Source of the DNA: Callorhinus ursinus
Taxonomy: Eukaryota; Chordata; Mammalia; Carnivora; Otariidae
DNA: 64,000 nt
Direction of reading: 5' to 3'
Assembly: GCF_003265705.1 (NCBI RefSeq)
Contig: NW_020312968.1
Span: 7,591,307 to 7,655,306, forward strand
The position numbers and the translations under genes are program-made. Positions 10,704-22,065 of this stretch are shown here, one piece after another; position 1 is the stretch's first letter, and each line of letters starts with the position of its first letter. The notes below the pieces were generated by a model that was given only the letters and a program-made list of their open reading frames with translations, was not told the origin of the DNA and ran no database searches.

Positions 10704-11488
10704 ACTTCTTTACTTTCCCGTACACGATGGATCCATGAATTCTTCTAGAACCATATGTCTCCAAGTATGTTCCAGGGAACACTCATTCTATGAGCTGCTC
10801 CTTCCTGGTTTAGGAAGTTCGGAAAATAGAAATGAATAACATACATGGTGAAGTTTGGCAGTTAAAAAGCAACTGTATAATTTTGATTCAGTATTTGCAA
10901 ATTCATTTGACATTTTAATAATAGTAATTTTTTTATTACCAATTAATAATGTTTTATAGAAGGAAGCTTCCTCAGACACAGCTTAGGAAATATGGATAAC
11001 AGAATTGATTTTGCATGCTAACTCCAGTAAAATGGAAGCGACTAGCCAGAGCATTGCACAGAGAAGGGTCACGAGGTACTGCCAAGGGACTGTGGGAGGA
11101 ATACAGCAATCTTACCTAGATCAGCCATGTATCTGTGATAGCATTTGTCAGCACTTGTTTAGGTCTTACTCAAACTACACTACAGTGATGGTCTATACCG
11201 TTTCTACCTCTGATCCCTGCTGCACATGAGATGTGACTTCAAAGATGCTCTTCTTGGGTGGCTTATGATCTAGTGATGAGGAAATTTCACAAAGAGTTAC
11301 GGGGAGAGTACTTGTCTTATCTTCCAGGAGAAGTGCTTGGAAGATGAAATTCAATTGGTCCTACAGATGCAGACTTGATTACTATACATCATTCCGCTTC
11401 TGATATTCCCATTACACTTACTACACTTCTTGTAATTGGTGCACAGCCCTTCCATATTCTGTTTTTATTCAGTCCTCATTCTTTTTGT
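10704..11488. other. Unassigned DNA
   Basis: No recognisable repeat or exon. Confidence 0.45.
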
Positions 11489-11489
11489 T

Positions 11490-12655
11490 TTTCAGATTTT
11501 GAAGTTCCTATTGACATTTGCACAAACCTAGAGATTCTTTCTTCAGCCGTTTCTGGTCTACAAACAGGCTCATTGAAGGCGTTTTTCATTTCTGTTACAG
11601 TGGTTAGCATTTCTTTTTTTTTTTTTTTAATAGATTGCCATGACTTTTTTTTTTTTTAAGATTTTATTTATTTATTTGACAGAGAGAGATACAGCGAGAG
11701 AGGGAACACAAGCAGGGGGAGTGGGAGAGGGAGAAGCAGACTCCCTGCTAAGCAGGGAGCCCGATGCAGGGCTCGATCCCAGGACCCTGGGATCATGACC
11801 TGAGCCGAAGGCAGATGCTTAATGACTGAGCCACCCAGGTGCCCCTAGCATTCTTTTTGATTCTTTTTTAGAATTCCCATCTCTATGGTTACCCATCTAT
11901 TCTTGTATGTTTTCAATTTTGTCCATTAGAGCCTCAGGCATATTGATCACAGTGGTTTTAAATTCCCGGTCTTGTAATAACAGACCTAATAATAGTTTTC
12001 ATTCCTGGCATATCTGAGTCTGGTTCTGATGCTTGTTCTGTCTCTTCAAACTGTTTTTTGTTTGTTTGTTTGTTTGTTTTTGCTTTAGCATGTTTTGTGG
12101 CTCTTTTGTTAAAAGCTAGACATGATGTACTGGGTTAAAAAAAAACTCTAGTAAATAGATCTTTAGTAATGTGGTGGTGAGGTATGGGAGGCGGGGAAGT
12201 GTTTGATAGTCCTAGGATTAGGTCTCAGTCTTTTAGTGAGCCTGTGCCTCCACACTGTCAACTTCACACATGCTTCTTCCTCCCCTGCCCCTCCCACTTA
12301 GGTGGGGCAGGATGGGAGTGGGCTCTAGTTGGAGAGTTCCCATCCCAGAAATGGGTTAGGCTCTGATAAAATCCCAGCAGGTTAGGCTCTCTTGAGAGCA
12401 GGTCTTGTTAAGAAGAACAGAATTCTCTAGAGTATTTCAAAATGGATCCTTTTCCCCTTCTGGAAGCAGGAGAGGATTTTTCTCTGATACTCACTGTCTA
12501 CTTGTCTGCACTGAGCCTCCAGCAATTTGTCAATTACTCTGAGGTTTCCTCCCCTGGTACTGGTTGCAATGGAGGTTTCTGCTGTGATTCTGTGTGTGTT
12601 CAGTTGTTGATCTTCAGTTTATTCAGCTTTTAACTCATTGTTAGGATGGAATGAC
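11490..12655 (-). repeat. Old L1M 5' region, antisense
   Basis: Segments such as 'ttttcaattttgtccattag', 'catatctgagtctggttct' and 'gctagacatgatgtactggg' read like the antisense 5' portion of an ancient L1. The younger L1 inserted at 12,673 interrupts it, and it may continue just after 18,640. A (TTTG)n stretch lies at 12,057-12,079. Confidence 0.55.
11616..11845 (-). mobile_element. CAN-SINE, antisense, with interrupted tail
   Basis: The head end GGTGCCCC is at 11,845. The apparent TSD (tagcatttcttttt from 11,605; tagcattcttttt from 11,846) places the tail start near 11,616. The tail then consists of T-run, aatagattgccatgac, T-run, then the standard antisense body from about 11,660. Confidence 0.85.
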
Positions 12656-12672
12656 AGCCTCCAAGCTCTTTT
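12656..12672. repeat. TSD of the full-length L1, left copy
   Basis: The left copy agcctccaagctctttt is matched by agcttccaagctcttt at 18,625-18,640. One mismatch. Confidence 0.9.
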
Positions 12673-12808
12673 TTTTTTAAATTTTATTATGTTATGTTAG
12701 TCACCATACAATACATCATTAGTTTTTGATGTGGTGATCCACAATCCATTGTTTCCGTATAACACCCAGTGCTCCATGCAGTACGTGCCCTCCTTAATAC
12801 CCATCACC

Positions 12809-12908
12809 NNNNNNNNNNNNNNNNNNNNNNNNNNNNNNNNNNNNNNNNNNNNNNNNNNNNNNNNNNNNNNNNNNNNNNNNNNNNNNNNNNNNNNNNNNNN
12901 NNNNNNNN
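12809..12908. other. Assembly gap (100 N)
   Basis: Exactly 100 N, the conventional gap of unknown length. It lies in the L1 3' UTR, a place where repeats often break assemblies. Confidence 1.
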
Positions 12909-12964
12909 CTGATTTCTCCCCTTCGTTTTTCCCTTCCTTCTCCTAACGTCCTCCACGCTGTTCC

Positions 12965-15900
12965 TTATGTTCCACAAATAAGTGAAACCATCTGATAATT
13001 GACTTTCTCTGCTTGACTTATTTCACTTAGCATAACCTCCTCCAGTCCCATCCATGTTGATGTAAAAGTTGGGTATTCGTCCTTTCTGGTGGCTGAGTAC
13101 TATTCCATTGTATATATGGACCACATCTTCTTCATCCATTCATCTGCTGAAGGGCATCTCGGCTCTTTCCGCAGTTTGGCTATTGTGGACATTGCTGCTA
13201 TGAACGTTGGGGTGCATATGGCCCTTCTTTTCACTACATCTGTGTCTTTGGGGCAAATACCCAGAAGTGCAATTGCTGGGTCACAGGGTAGCTCTATTTT
13301 TAATTTTTTGAGGCACCTCCACACTGTTTTCCAAAGTGGCTGTACCAACTTACATTCCCACCAACAGTGTAGGAGGGTTTCCCTTTCTCCACAACCTCTC
13401 CAACATTTGTTGTTTCTTGTCTTGTCCATTTTTGCCATTCTAACTGGTGTAAGGTGGTACCTCAATGTGGTTTTGATTTGAATTTCCCTGATGGCTAATG
13501 ATGAACATTTTTTCATGTGTCTGTTAGCCATTTGTATGTCTTCTTCAGAGAAGTGTCTTTTCATATCTTCTGCCCACTTTTTGACTTGATTATTTGTTTT
13601 TTGGGTGTCGAGTTTGAGAATTTCTTTATAGATCTTGTATACCAGCCCCTTTATCTGTAGTGTCCTTTGCAAATATCTTCTCCCATTCTGTGGGTTGCCT
13701 CTTTGTTTTGTTGACTGTTTCCTTTGCTCTGCAGAAGCTTTTTATCTTCATGAAGTCCCAAAAGTTCATTTTTGCTTTTGTCTCACTAGTCTTTGGAGCT
13801 GTATCTTGAAAGAAGTTGCTGTGGCCGATGTCAAAGAGGTTACTGCCTATGTTCTTCTCTAGGATTTTGATGGATTCCTGTCTCACATTGAGGTCTTTCA
13901 TCCACTTTGAGTTTATCTTTGTGAATGGTGTTAAGAGAATGGTCGAGTTTCATTCTTCAGCATGTGGTTGTCCAATTTTCCCAGCACCATTTATTGAAGA
14001 GACTGTCTTTTTCCCATTGCATATTTTTTCCTGCTTTGTCAACGATTATTTGACCATAGAGTTGAGGGTCCATATCTGGGCTCTCTGTTCTGTTCCATTG
14101 GTCTATATGTCTGTTTTTGTGCCAGTACCATGCTGTCTTGGGGATCACTGCTTTGTAATATAGCTTGAAATTGGGCATCGTGATGCCCCCAGCTTTGGTT
14201 TTCTTTTTCAACACTTCCTTGGCAATTCGGGGTCTTTTCTGATTCCATACAAATTTTAGGATTGTTTGTTCCAGCACTTTGAAAAATGTCATTGGAGTTT
14301 TGATCGGGATGGCATTGAAGGTATAGATTGCTCTGGGTAGCACAGACATTTTAACAATGTTTATTCTTCCGATCCATGAGCATGGAATATTTTTCCATCT
14401 CTTTGTGTCTTCTTCAATTTCTTTCATGAGTGTTTTGTAGTTCCTAGGGTATAGATCCTTTACCTCTTTGGTTAGGTTTATTCCGAGGTATCTTTTGGTT
14501 TTTGGTGCTATTGTAAATGGAATCGTTTCTCTAATTTCTCTTTCTACAGTTGCGTTGTTAGTGTATAAGAAAGCAACTGATTTCTGTGCATTGATTTTGT
14601 ATCCTGCCACATTACTGAATTGCTGTGTGAGTTCTAGTAGTTTGGGGGTGGAGTCTTTCGGGCTTTCCACATAAAGTATCATGTCGTCTGCGAAAAGAGA
14701 GAGTTTGACTTCTTTGCCAATTTGAATATCTTTTATTTCTTTTTGTTGTCTGATTGCTGTTGCTAGGACTTCTAGTACTATGTTGAACAATAGTGGCGGG
14801 AGTGGGCATCCTTGATGTGTTCCTGATCTTAAGGGAAAGGCTCTCAGCTTTTCCCCATTGAGGATGATATTCGCTGTGGGTTTTTCATAGATGGATTTTA
14901 TGAACTTGAGGAATGTTCCCTCTATCTCTATACTCTGGGAGTTTTAATCAGGAAAGAATGTTGTATTTTGTCAAATGCTTTTTCTGCATCAATTGAGAGG
15001 ACCATATGGTTCTTCTCCTTCCTCTTATTAATGTGTTCTATCACATTGATTGATTTGCGAATGTTGAACCACACTTGCATCCCGGGGATAAATCCCACTT
15101 GGTCGTGGTGGATGATCCTTTTAATGTATTGTTGGATCCTATTAGCTAGGATTTTGTTGAGGATTTTGGAATCCATCTTCATCAGGGATATCGGTCTGAA
15201 ATTCTCCTTTTTGATGGGGTCTTTGCCTGGTTTGGGGATTAAGGTAATGCTGGCCTCATAGAATGAGTTTGGAAGGTTTCCTTCTGTTTCTATTTTTTGA
15301 AACAGCTTCAGTAGAATAGATATTATTTCTTCTTTGAATGTTTGGTAGAATTCCCCAGGGAATCCATCAGGCCCTGGACTCTTGTTTTTTGGGAGGTTTT
15401 TGATCACTGCTTCAATCTCGTTACTGGTTATTGGCCTATTCAGGTTGTCAATTTCTTCCTCTTTCAGTCTTGGCAGCTTATAGGGTCCAGGAAGGCCTCC
15501 ATTTCATCCAGATTGCTCAGTTTATTGGCATATAGTTGTTGATAATAATTTCTAATAATTGTTTCTATTTCCTGGTGTTAGTCATGACCTCTCCCCTTTT
15601 ATTCATAATTTTATTAATTTGGGTCCTTTCTCTTTTCTTTTGGATAAGTCTGGCCAGTGGTTTATTGATCTTATTAATTCTTTCAAAGAACCAGCTTTTA
15701 GTTTCGTTGATCTGATCTCCTGTGTTTCTGGTTTCTAATTCATTGATCTCTGCTTTAATTTAATTATTTCTCTTCTACTGTGTGGCTTAGGCATCGTTTG
15801 TTGCTTTTTCTCTAGTTCTTTAAGGTGTAGAGTTAGTTGATGAATTCGGGGTTTTTCTGTTTTTTTTGAGTGAGGCTTGGATGGCTATGTATTTCCCCCT

Positions 15901-16793
15901 TAGGACCGCCTTTGCAGTATTCCATAGGTTTTGGACCGATGTGTTTTCGTTCTCATTGATTTCCATGAATTGTTTAAGTTCTTCTTTGATTTCCTGGTTG
16001 ACCCAAACATTCTTGAGCAGAGTGGTCTTTAGCTTCCAAGTGTTTGAATTTCTGCCAAATTTTTTCTTGTGATTGAGCTCCAGTTTTAAAGCATTGTGGT
16101 CTGAGAATATGCAGGGAATAATCTCAGTCTTTTGGTATCGGTTGAGACCTGATTTGTGACCCAGTATGTGGTCTCTTCTGGAGAAAGTTCCATGTGCGCT
16201 CGAGAAGAATGAGTATTCTGTTGTTTTAGGGTGGAATGTTCTGTAAATATCTATGAGGTCCGTCTGGTCCAATGTATCATTCAAAGCTCTTGTTTCCTTG
16301 TTGATTTTCTGCTTAGATGATCTGTCCATTGCTGAGAGTGGAGTATTGGAGTATGGAGGTCTCCTACGATTAACGTATTGTTATCAATATGACTCTTTAT
16401 TTTGGTTAACAGTTGGCTTATGTAGATGGCTGCTCCCACGTTGGGGGCATAGATATTTACAATTGTTAGATCTTCTTGTTGGATAGACCCTTTAAGAATG
16501 ATATAGTGTCCTTCTGTGTCTCTAATTACAGACTTTAGTTTAAAATCTAATTTGTCTGATGTAAGAATTGCTACCCCAGCTTTCTTTTGAGGTCCGCTGG
16601 CATGGAAGATGGATCTCCATCCCTTCACTTTCAGTCTGGATGTATCTTTAGGTTCAGAATGAGTCTCTTCTAGACAGCATATGGATGGGGCCTGTCTTTT
16701 TATCCAATCTGCAACCCTGTGCCGTTTTATGGGAGCATTTAGGCCATTCACGTTGAGAGTGATTATTGAAAGATATGAATTAATTGTCATCAT
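12965..16793 (-). pseudogene. L1 ORF2 (endonuclease-reverse transcriptase), inactivated
   Basis: An intact ORF2p nicks target DNA and reverse-transcribes L1 RNA. The endonuclease starts at 16,793 (LNVNGLNAP, then LEETH where QETH is usual). The GDFN-type motif reads GDLH, so the catalytic Asn is His. A frame change follows near 16,350, and the SDHNALKLEL segment is in the next frame (16,329-15,820). The RT core is in 15,407-14,928 (AEKAFDKIQ), and the catalytic FADD lies near 14,690 in another frame (14,790-13,957). Further frames are 13,901-13,626 and 13,672-13,100, then an in-frame TAG near 13,100. The normal terminal stop survives at 12,965-12,967. At least five frame changes make it non-functional. 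Confidence 0.95.
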
Positions 16794-16871
16794 GTTGCCT
16801 GTGAAGACATTGTTTTTATAGATTGTCCCTGTAAATTTCTGTTGTATACCACTCTTGGGGTCTTTCTCCTT

Positions 16872-17762
16872 TTATAGAACCCCCCTTAATATTTCTTGCA
16901 GGGCTGGCTTAGTGGTCACATATTCTTTCAGTTTCTGCCGGTCGTGGAAGCCCTGCCTCTCTCCATCCATTCTAAATGAAAACCTTGCCGGATAAAATAT
17001 TCTTGGCTGCATGTTCTTCTCATTTAGTACCCTGAATATGTCTTGCCAGGTCTTTCTGGCTTGCCAGGTCTCTGGGGATAGGTCTGACGTAATTCTGAGG
17101 TTCCTCCCTCTGCCCGTAAGGAATCTCTTCCCCCTAACTGCCCTTAAGATGGTTTCCTTGGTTCTAAGATTTGCAAGTTTTACTGTTACATGCCGGGGTG
17201 TTGGCCTTTTTCCCTTGCTCTTGGGAGGGGTCCTCTCTGCCTCTAGGATGCGAATGTTTGTTTCATTCCCCAGATTAGGGAAGTTCTCAGCTACGATTTG
17301 CTCAAATACATCTTCTAGTCCTCTCTCTCTCTCCATCCCCTCAGGGATTCCAATTATTCTGACATTGGAACGCTTCATGGTGTCACTTATTTCTCTGATT
17401 CTATTTTCATGGATTCTGAGTTGTTTTTCCCTGGCCTCCTCTTTTCCCTTTTTATCTATTATATTGTCTTCCAGGTCGCTTATTCGTTCTTCTGCCTCAG
17501 TTACCCTAGCTGTTAGATTATCTAGATTGGGTTGGATCTCATTGATAGCTTTTTTAAGTTCTGCCAATTCAGCTTTCATTTCTGCCCTTAGAGACTCTAT
17601 GTTGCCATTAATTGATTTCTCCATTCTAGCCATTGTCTTCACAATTGCTAGCCTGAATTCCGTCTCCGACATCTTGGTTATATCTGCATCCATTTGTAAA
17701 TCTGCAGCATAAGTCGTAATCTCTGAGTGTTTTCTATTTTGGGGGCTCCTCCTCCTAGTCAT
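16872..17762 (-). CDS. L1 ORF1 protein (RNA-binding chaperone), open
   Basis: A complete 296-codon frame. ORF1p forms trimers that coat L1 RNA in cytoplasmic particles and act as a nucleic-acid chaperone. Residues 1-45 are a basic N-terminus starting MTRRRSPQNRK. About 45-130 is a heptad-rich, E/K/L-rich coiled coil (ARVTEAEERISDLED). About 133-225 is the RRM-like domain (NVRIIGIPEG, then PRHVTVKLANLR). About 225-296 is the C-terminal domain (ETWQARKTWQDIFR, ending KPALQEILRGVL). The length fits my memory of carnivore ORF1p, which is shorter than the human protein. The start is the first ATG after the 5' UTR, and ORF2 follows after 78 bp. An open ORF1 beside a ruined ORF2 may mean modest age plus chance. 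Expression cannot be judged. Confidence 0.93.
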   Translation of the reverse strand: MTRRRSPQNRKHSEITTYAADLQMDADITKMSETEFRLAIVKTMARMEKSINGNIESLRAEMKAELAELKKAINEIQPNLDNLTARVTEAEERISDLEDNIIDKKGKEEAREKQLRIHENRIREISDTMKRSNVRIIGIPEGMERERGLEDVFEQIVAENFPNLGNETNIRILEAERTPPKSKGKRPTPRHVTVKLANLRTKETILRAVRGKRFLTGRGRNLRITSDLSPETWQARKTWQDIFRVLNEKNMQPRIFYPARFSFRMDGERQGFHDRQKLKEYVTTKPALQEILRGVL

Positions 17763-18624
17763 TCTGTTGATGGGTGTTTGAGGGAATGTATAGAGTCCAA
17801 ATTATTGACCAGAACTCAAGCAAGATGCACCTGTTTTCTTGGGACCTTAGGGTTGCTGGCCTCTTGTTTTCCCAGCCTGTCTTCTGGGGGAGGGGCCTGG
17901 TGCGCTATTACTCAGGCAACCCTGTTTGGGCGGAGTTGCCCTGCCCTCCTGTGGCGGGGGAGGGGCTCAGTGGGAATCGTTTTTGGGGCTTTTGTTCTCT
18001 GGCGGTTTTCCCTGGAGGCTTTCTGCGTCTTCCGCCAAGTCAGAGCAGAAGAGACCGTTTCCAACCCTCTGCCTCAGAGCAGAGAGACCACAGTCTGTTC
18101 TTCAGTGAGCTCTCTAGGCCACACCGGCTCTGTTTCTGTCTGTGCTGCTCTAAACTGCAGCGGCCTGGGTTTTGCACCCCTCTGCAGCGCCCCCAGTCCT
18201 GCCTCCAGGTCGGGGCACGTCTCTGCCCTTTGTGTTTCTAAAACCACCAGCCACCCCCAGATCACACGCGCGACCCTGCCGCTCTGGGTGTCCGCCCCGG
18301 GGGCTGCCCTAAAGTCCTTTCCCTGCCATACCGGTCTGTGCCCGGTCCTCAGCATGCGAGGCTGTCGCTCACCGGCAGTGGAGGATCCCCACAGCCAGGC
18401 TCTCTCCCGCTGCTGTTTATCCTCCGATATCTGCCCGCAGAATCACAGCTTCCCGCTTCGTACCTCGAAACCAACCGCCTGGGATATTCTGTTTGTAGAG
18501 ATCCAGATCTTCTTACATCTCAGGCTGGTTTCGTGGGTGCTCAGAGTGGTCTGGTAGATATCCAACTCAATTCCGGGGACCAGTTGAAATAGGGTCCCCT
18601 ACTCCTCCGCCATCTTTCCTTCCC
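17763..18624 (-). promoter_or_regulatory. L1 5' UTR with presumed internal promoter
   Basis: About 860 bp, clearly more GC- and CpG-rich than the surroundings. The reverse-strand 5' end reads AAGATGGCGGAGGAGTAGGG, containing the sense core AAGATGGCGG. That core matches the known YY1 site that positions L1 transcription starts in other mammals, so an internal pol II promoter is inferred. The first bases after the TSD fit a nearly complete 5' end. Confidence 0.75.
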
Positions 18625-18640
18625 AGCTTCCAAGCTCTTT
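18625..18640. repeat. TSD of the full-length L1, right copy
   Basis: agcttccaagctcttt, partner of 12,656-12,672. Confidence 0.9.
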
Positions 18641-19195
18641 ACGTGCCAGACTGGAAACTGGAAGTCTACAGCATTCTGTATACCTTCCTGGGTCCTAAAA
18701 ACATAATAAAGCAGATTCCTTGTCAGACCTCGGGTATCAAGGAGACGTTATAAATTTATTTTTTGAAGCTGCATCTTTGCTCCAAACATGTAACAGTATA
18801 AAAAGAGAAAATGAAAGAAATAACTACATTAACAAGAAAGAATAACATTTTCCCATACCAGAAACACAACAAAAAGACAAAACTATGTTAGGGGTTGGGG
18901 TTGGACCCCCCTGGGCTGTATGTCTGAAAGTAGATAGGAGCTTCTAGAAACTAGGGTCTGGAGTGAGGCTCCCCTAGTTAAGAAAGGAGACTGGAAAGCT
19001 CCTTAGGGCTGCTATGTCTATGAAACTTTGTTTCCAGGAAAGAAAGACACTGTACTAGTTCACAACCCCAAAATGAGGCAAGCCCCAGACAGTGGCAGAG
19101 CCTCACTATCTGCAGTACCATCAAGGGCACGGAGGGCCAAGGGCATTTACAGGTCCACCACTAGAAGTGGGAGGCTGGCTGGAAGGGAAGGAAAG
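18641..19195. other. Unassigned DNA, possibly old L1M continuation
   Basis: No clear repeat. The first bases probably continue the L1M fragment interrupted at 12,655. Confidence 0.35.
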
Positions 19196-19199
19196 ACAG

Positions 19200-20150
19200 A
19201 TTTCATCAAAGAGAACTTGAGGTGCAAATTCCAGAACATATGAAGAAATCTAGCCTATGACGGCCAACCACTGGAGACAAATTCACTTTAGATACAGTGA
19301 AAATAATAGAGAAATATGAAAAAGATTTTAAATACATGTTTTTAGGATCCTCAGAGTGGTAAATGAAATAAGGACTTCCAAAGAAAGAGCAAGAATTAAC
19401 CAAACAAAAATAAGCAGAAATGGAATTAAGAAGTATATAAGAAATAGAGCCACTTAGGTATCTTGTGCATGAAAAACATAGACTGAAATAAAGCACACAA
19501 TAGGTTGCATCAACATGAGGCTGACATATGTGAAGAAAAATAGTGTGCTCTCAATAATTGTATTAGAACTTCACCAAGAATGCAGTACAGAGAGAAGAGG
19601 AAAAAAATATGGAGAAATAAGGGAAGGACATGGAAGATTGACTGAGAAGCTTACATCCAACAGGAAGTTCAGATGAAAGGAAGGAGGGTGAGAAGCAATA
19701 TTCAAAGAGAGACTGAGGACTTTTCAGATTTGAAGTCACAAATCCTCACATGTAAATGAACAGAAAGGATAATGAAGAGAATAAATAGAAATAGATACAC
19801 ATGTAGACACAGAATGGTAATATTGTGGAACTCCAAGCAGGGAGAGAAAAGTCTTAAAAACCACAAGAGAGACAGAATGCCTGCTAATAAATACTTATTA
19901 GATGAACAACAGGCTTCTTACCCACAGCCAATGCCAGATTATAACAAAGTAACACTTTCAAGGTGCTGATAGCAAATAAGTGCAAAAATTGAATTCTAAA
20001 TCCAGATAAAGTATGACTCAAAAATAAGGACCATACAGTTTCAGAAAGCATTAGGAAAATTTGCTGCTTAACATTCTCAGTGAAAGAGCTATTAACAGAT
20101 ATCTAAGAATTGGGATGCAAAAAACCAGAAAATAATGTTATTATTTTAAT
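19200..20150 (+). repeat. HAL1/L1 ORF1-region-like remnant, sense
   Basis: A-rich text with ORF1-style phrases (aagtcttaaaaaccacaagagag, aattgaattctaaatccaga) in the order expected of HAL1, an ORF1-only L1 relative. All frames are broken. Confidence 0.5.
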
Positions 20151-20307
20151 TAACAATTGGCACTATTCACATACGCACACATGTGCACACACTCAAAATT
20201 CTACATAAGAATACCAAGGAAGCAGGAAAGGCAGAAGTGGGAGTTGAGGTCTTTCGATTGGGTAGGAAAAGAAGACTTTGGTTGTTTAGGAGGTGGGTAG
20301 AGATGTT

Positions 20308-20482
20308 CAATAATTCTCAAACTTTGGCATGCGTTAAGAATCATTTGGAACACACAGGTTATGGGCCCCACCTGGAGTTTCTGATTCATTAGGTCTGTGG
20401 TGGGACCTGAGAATTTGCATTTCTAACAATTACCAGGTGATACTGAGGCTACTGGTTTGGGGTCCACACTTTGAGAACCATT
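20308..20482 (-). mobile_element. MER5A-type hAT-Charlie element
   Basis: 'tctcaaactttggcatgcgt' at one end and 'ccacactttgagaaccattt' at the other are inverted-repeat-like. The inside has 'tttctgattcattaggtctg' and 'gagaatttgcatttctaaca'. Non-autonomous, no coding capacity. Confidence 0.85.
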
Positions 20483-20587
20483 TCTCCAGACTTCAGTAGA
20501 AAAATATTGTAGCTAACTCTGTAGGTCAAAAAACTGAGTAACCGTGGAAAGCATAGAAATGACATATAGTTTTAAAACCACAAAGGA

Positions 20588-20797
20588 GGGCGCCTGAGTG
20601 GCTCAGTTGGTTAAGCGACTGCCTTCGGCTCAGGTCATGATCCTGGAGTCCCTGGATCGAGTCCCACATCGGGCTCCCTGCTCGGCGGGGAGTCTGCTTC
20701 TCCCTCTGACCCTCTTCCCTCTCGTGCTCTCTATCTCTCATTCTCTCTCTCTCTCAAATAAATAAATAAAATCTTTAAAAAAAAATAAAAAAAAAAT
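20588..20797 (+). mobile_element. CAN-SINE, sense
   Basis: Head GGGCGCCTGAGTGGCTCAGT. Perfect 14-bp TSD aaaaccacaaagga at 20,574-20,587 and 20,798-20,811. Confidence 0.97.
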
Positions 20798-20899
20798 AAA
20801 ACCACAAAGGAGAAAAAAATGTATATAAAAATGTTAGTATAACAGAAGGCAAGAAAGAAGAAAACATAATGAGGAAGAAAAGGAGAATAGTAAGCACAA

Positions 20900-21545
20900 A
20901 TGAAGATAGTAAAACTGAATCTATAGACTGGAAGACAGTTTTTGCAACATATCAAACTGAAAAGGAATTTGTATCTAGAATATATTAGGAACCCTTGCCA
21001 GTCTTTAAAGAAAAGGACAAAACCTTGAGAAAATTTGCAAATGATATGATTAGGCAATTCACATAAAAGGAAACCAGCATGACCAACAAGCCCAGGGAAG
21101 TGTTTTGTCTCATCAGCAACTGAAGAGACACAAAACATGGGTTCTTATCCAACACATCCGTGAAAACTTAAAAGCCTGATAATTCTAAATGTGAGTGGGG
21201 ATGTGGAGAAACAAGACCGAAGTCTCCCACCCAGGTGGTGAGCGGGTACACTGGGATAATTCCTTTGTGAACAATCTGATACTACCTCATAAGGATATGG
21301 TCCTCCAAGATGCATATTCTCTGGGACCCAGCAGTTCTGCTTACTGGGATCCTATCAGAACTGTGTACCAAGAGGTGTGGGCATGAATGTTCTTGCAGCA
21401 TTGCTTGTGAGAATCAAAAGCTGGAAATAACCTAACTCTTTCACCAGCACGTGGATAAAAATGTCGGATCTTCACATAAAATGGAATACTGCAAAGAATT
21501 AAAATGAATTGGTACTATGTGGAGATAAATTCTACCTATAGGTTC
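20900..21545 (+). repeat. L1M ORF2 3' portion, sense, decayed
   Basis: Phrases such as 'atatggtcctccaagatgca', 'tgggacccagcagttctgct' and 'aatgttcttgcagcattgct' match the end of an old L1 ORF2. All frames are closed. Confidence 0.65.
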
Positions 21546-22048
21546 TTTAATGTTCTTTACTAGACAACATTGTTGACCCCAAATACTTGGAAGTAGCCTC
21601 AGCTAAAATTATCATCAAAACATGTAGTTTGCAGTTTCAATGATAAATAAGACATTTCTATGAAGTCCTTGGCATAAGGGCTTTTGTGAACACAAAACAT
21701 TGGGTTAGCCACTATTTGTTTAGATTAGAAAGATAATGCAGAAAAGTTAGAGTATTTCCATTCCAGTAACCACAGTTTTTAAATTAATCTATGCTTCTTT
21801 TATATTTTGTTATCATAAAGTTATCTCTATCTAAGTCTGTTGACTAAACAGAACAAAGAACTTTGTATAATATGCAGAACTTTGTTTAATAGTTCTTGTC
21901 CAAAGATGGTTGATTTGTGAACTTAAAACAATGTCTGTTTATTTTGTCAAAGAATTTGTAATAGATAATTGTATTTCTTACAAAGAAATAAAGTGTTCTT
22001 TTGTTCTTGTTTCAATTAATACAACCAGTACATTAAAAAAAGTTCATT
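21546..22048. other. AT-rich DNA, unassigned
   Basis: AT-rich sequence. It may be an old repeat, but I cannot name it. Confidence 0.4.
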
Positions 22049-22065
22049 AAAATTAAGAAAGCATG

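Larger units (their letters stand above)
12673..18624 (-). mobile_element. Near full-length L1 retrotransposon
   Basis: About 5.95 kb read on the minus strand. The order is GC-rich 5' UTR (18,624-17,763), open ORF1 (17,762-16,872), a 78-bp spacer, frameshifted ORF2 (16,793-12,965), and a 3' UTR that contains an assembly gap and ends in an A-rich tail (T-rich on the plus strand) at 12,673. The TSD shows insertion by target-primed reverse transcription. ORF1 is fully open, but ORF2 has at least five frame changes and a stop, so this copy cannot move by its own ORF2. It is probably a lineage-specific carnivore L1. Confidence 0.96.

Noticed and set aside
13089..14163. Plus-strand frames of 75-130 codons with membrane-like peptides
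   Set aside because: They are antisense shadows of L1 ORF2 on the minus strand.
17011..17712. 233-codon plus-strand frame
   Set aside because: It lies exactly antisense to the open L1 ORF1. The hydrophobic S/L/F-rich peptide is what the reverse complement of a K/E-rich coiled-coil gene gives.
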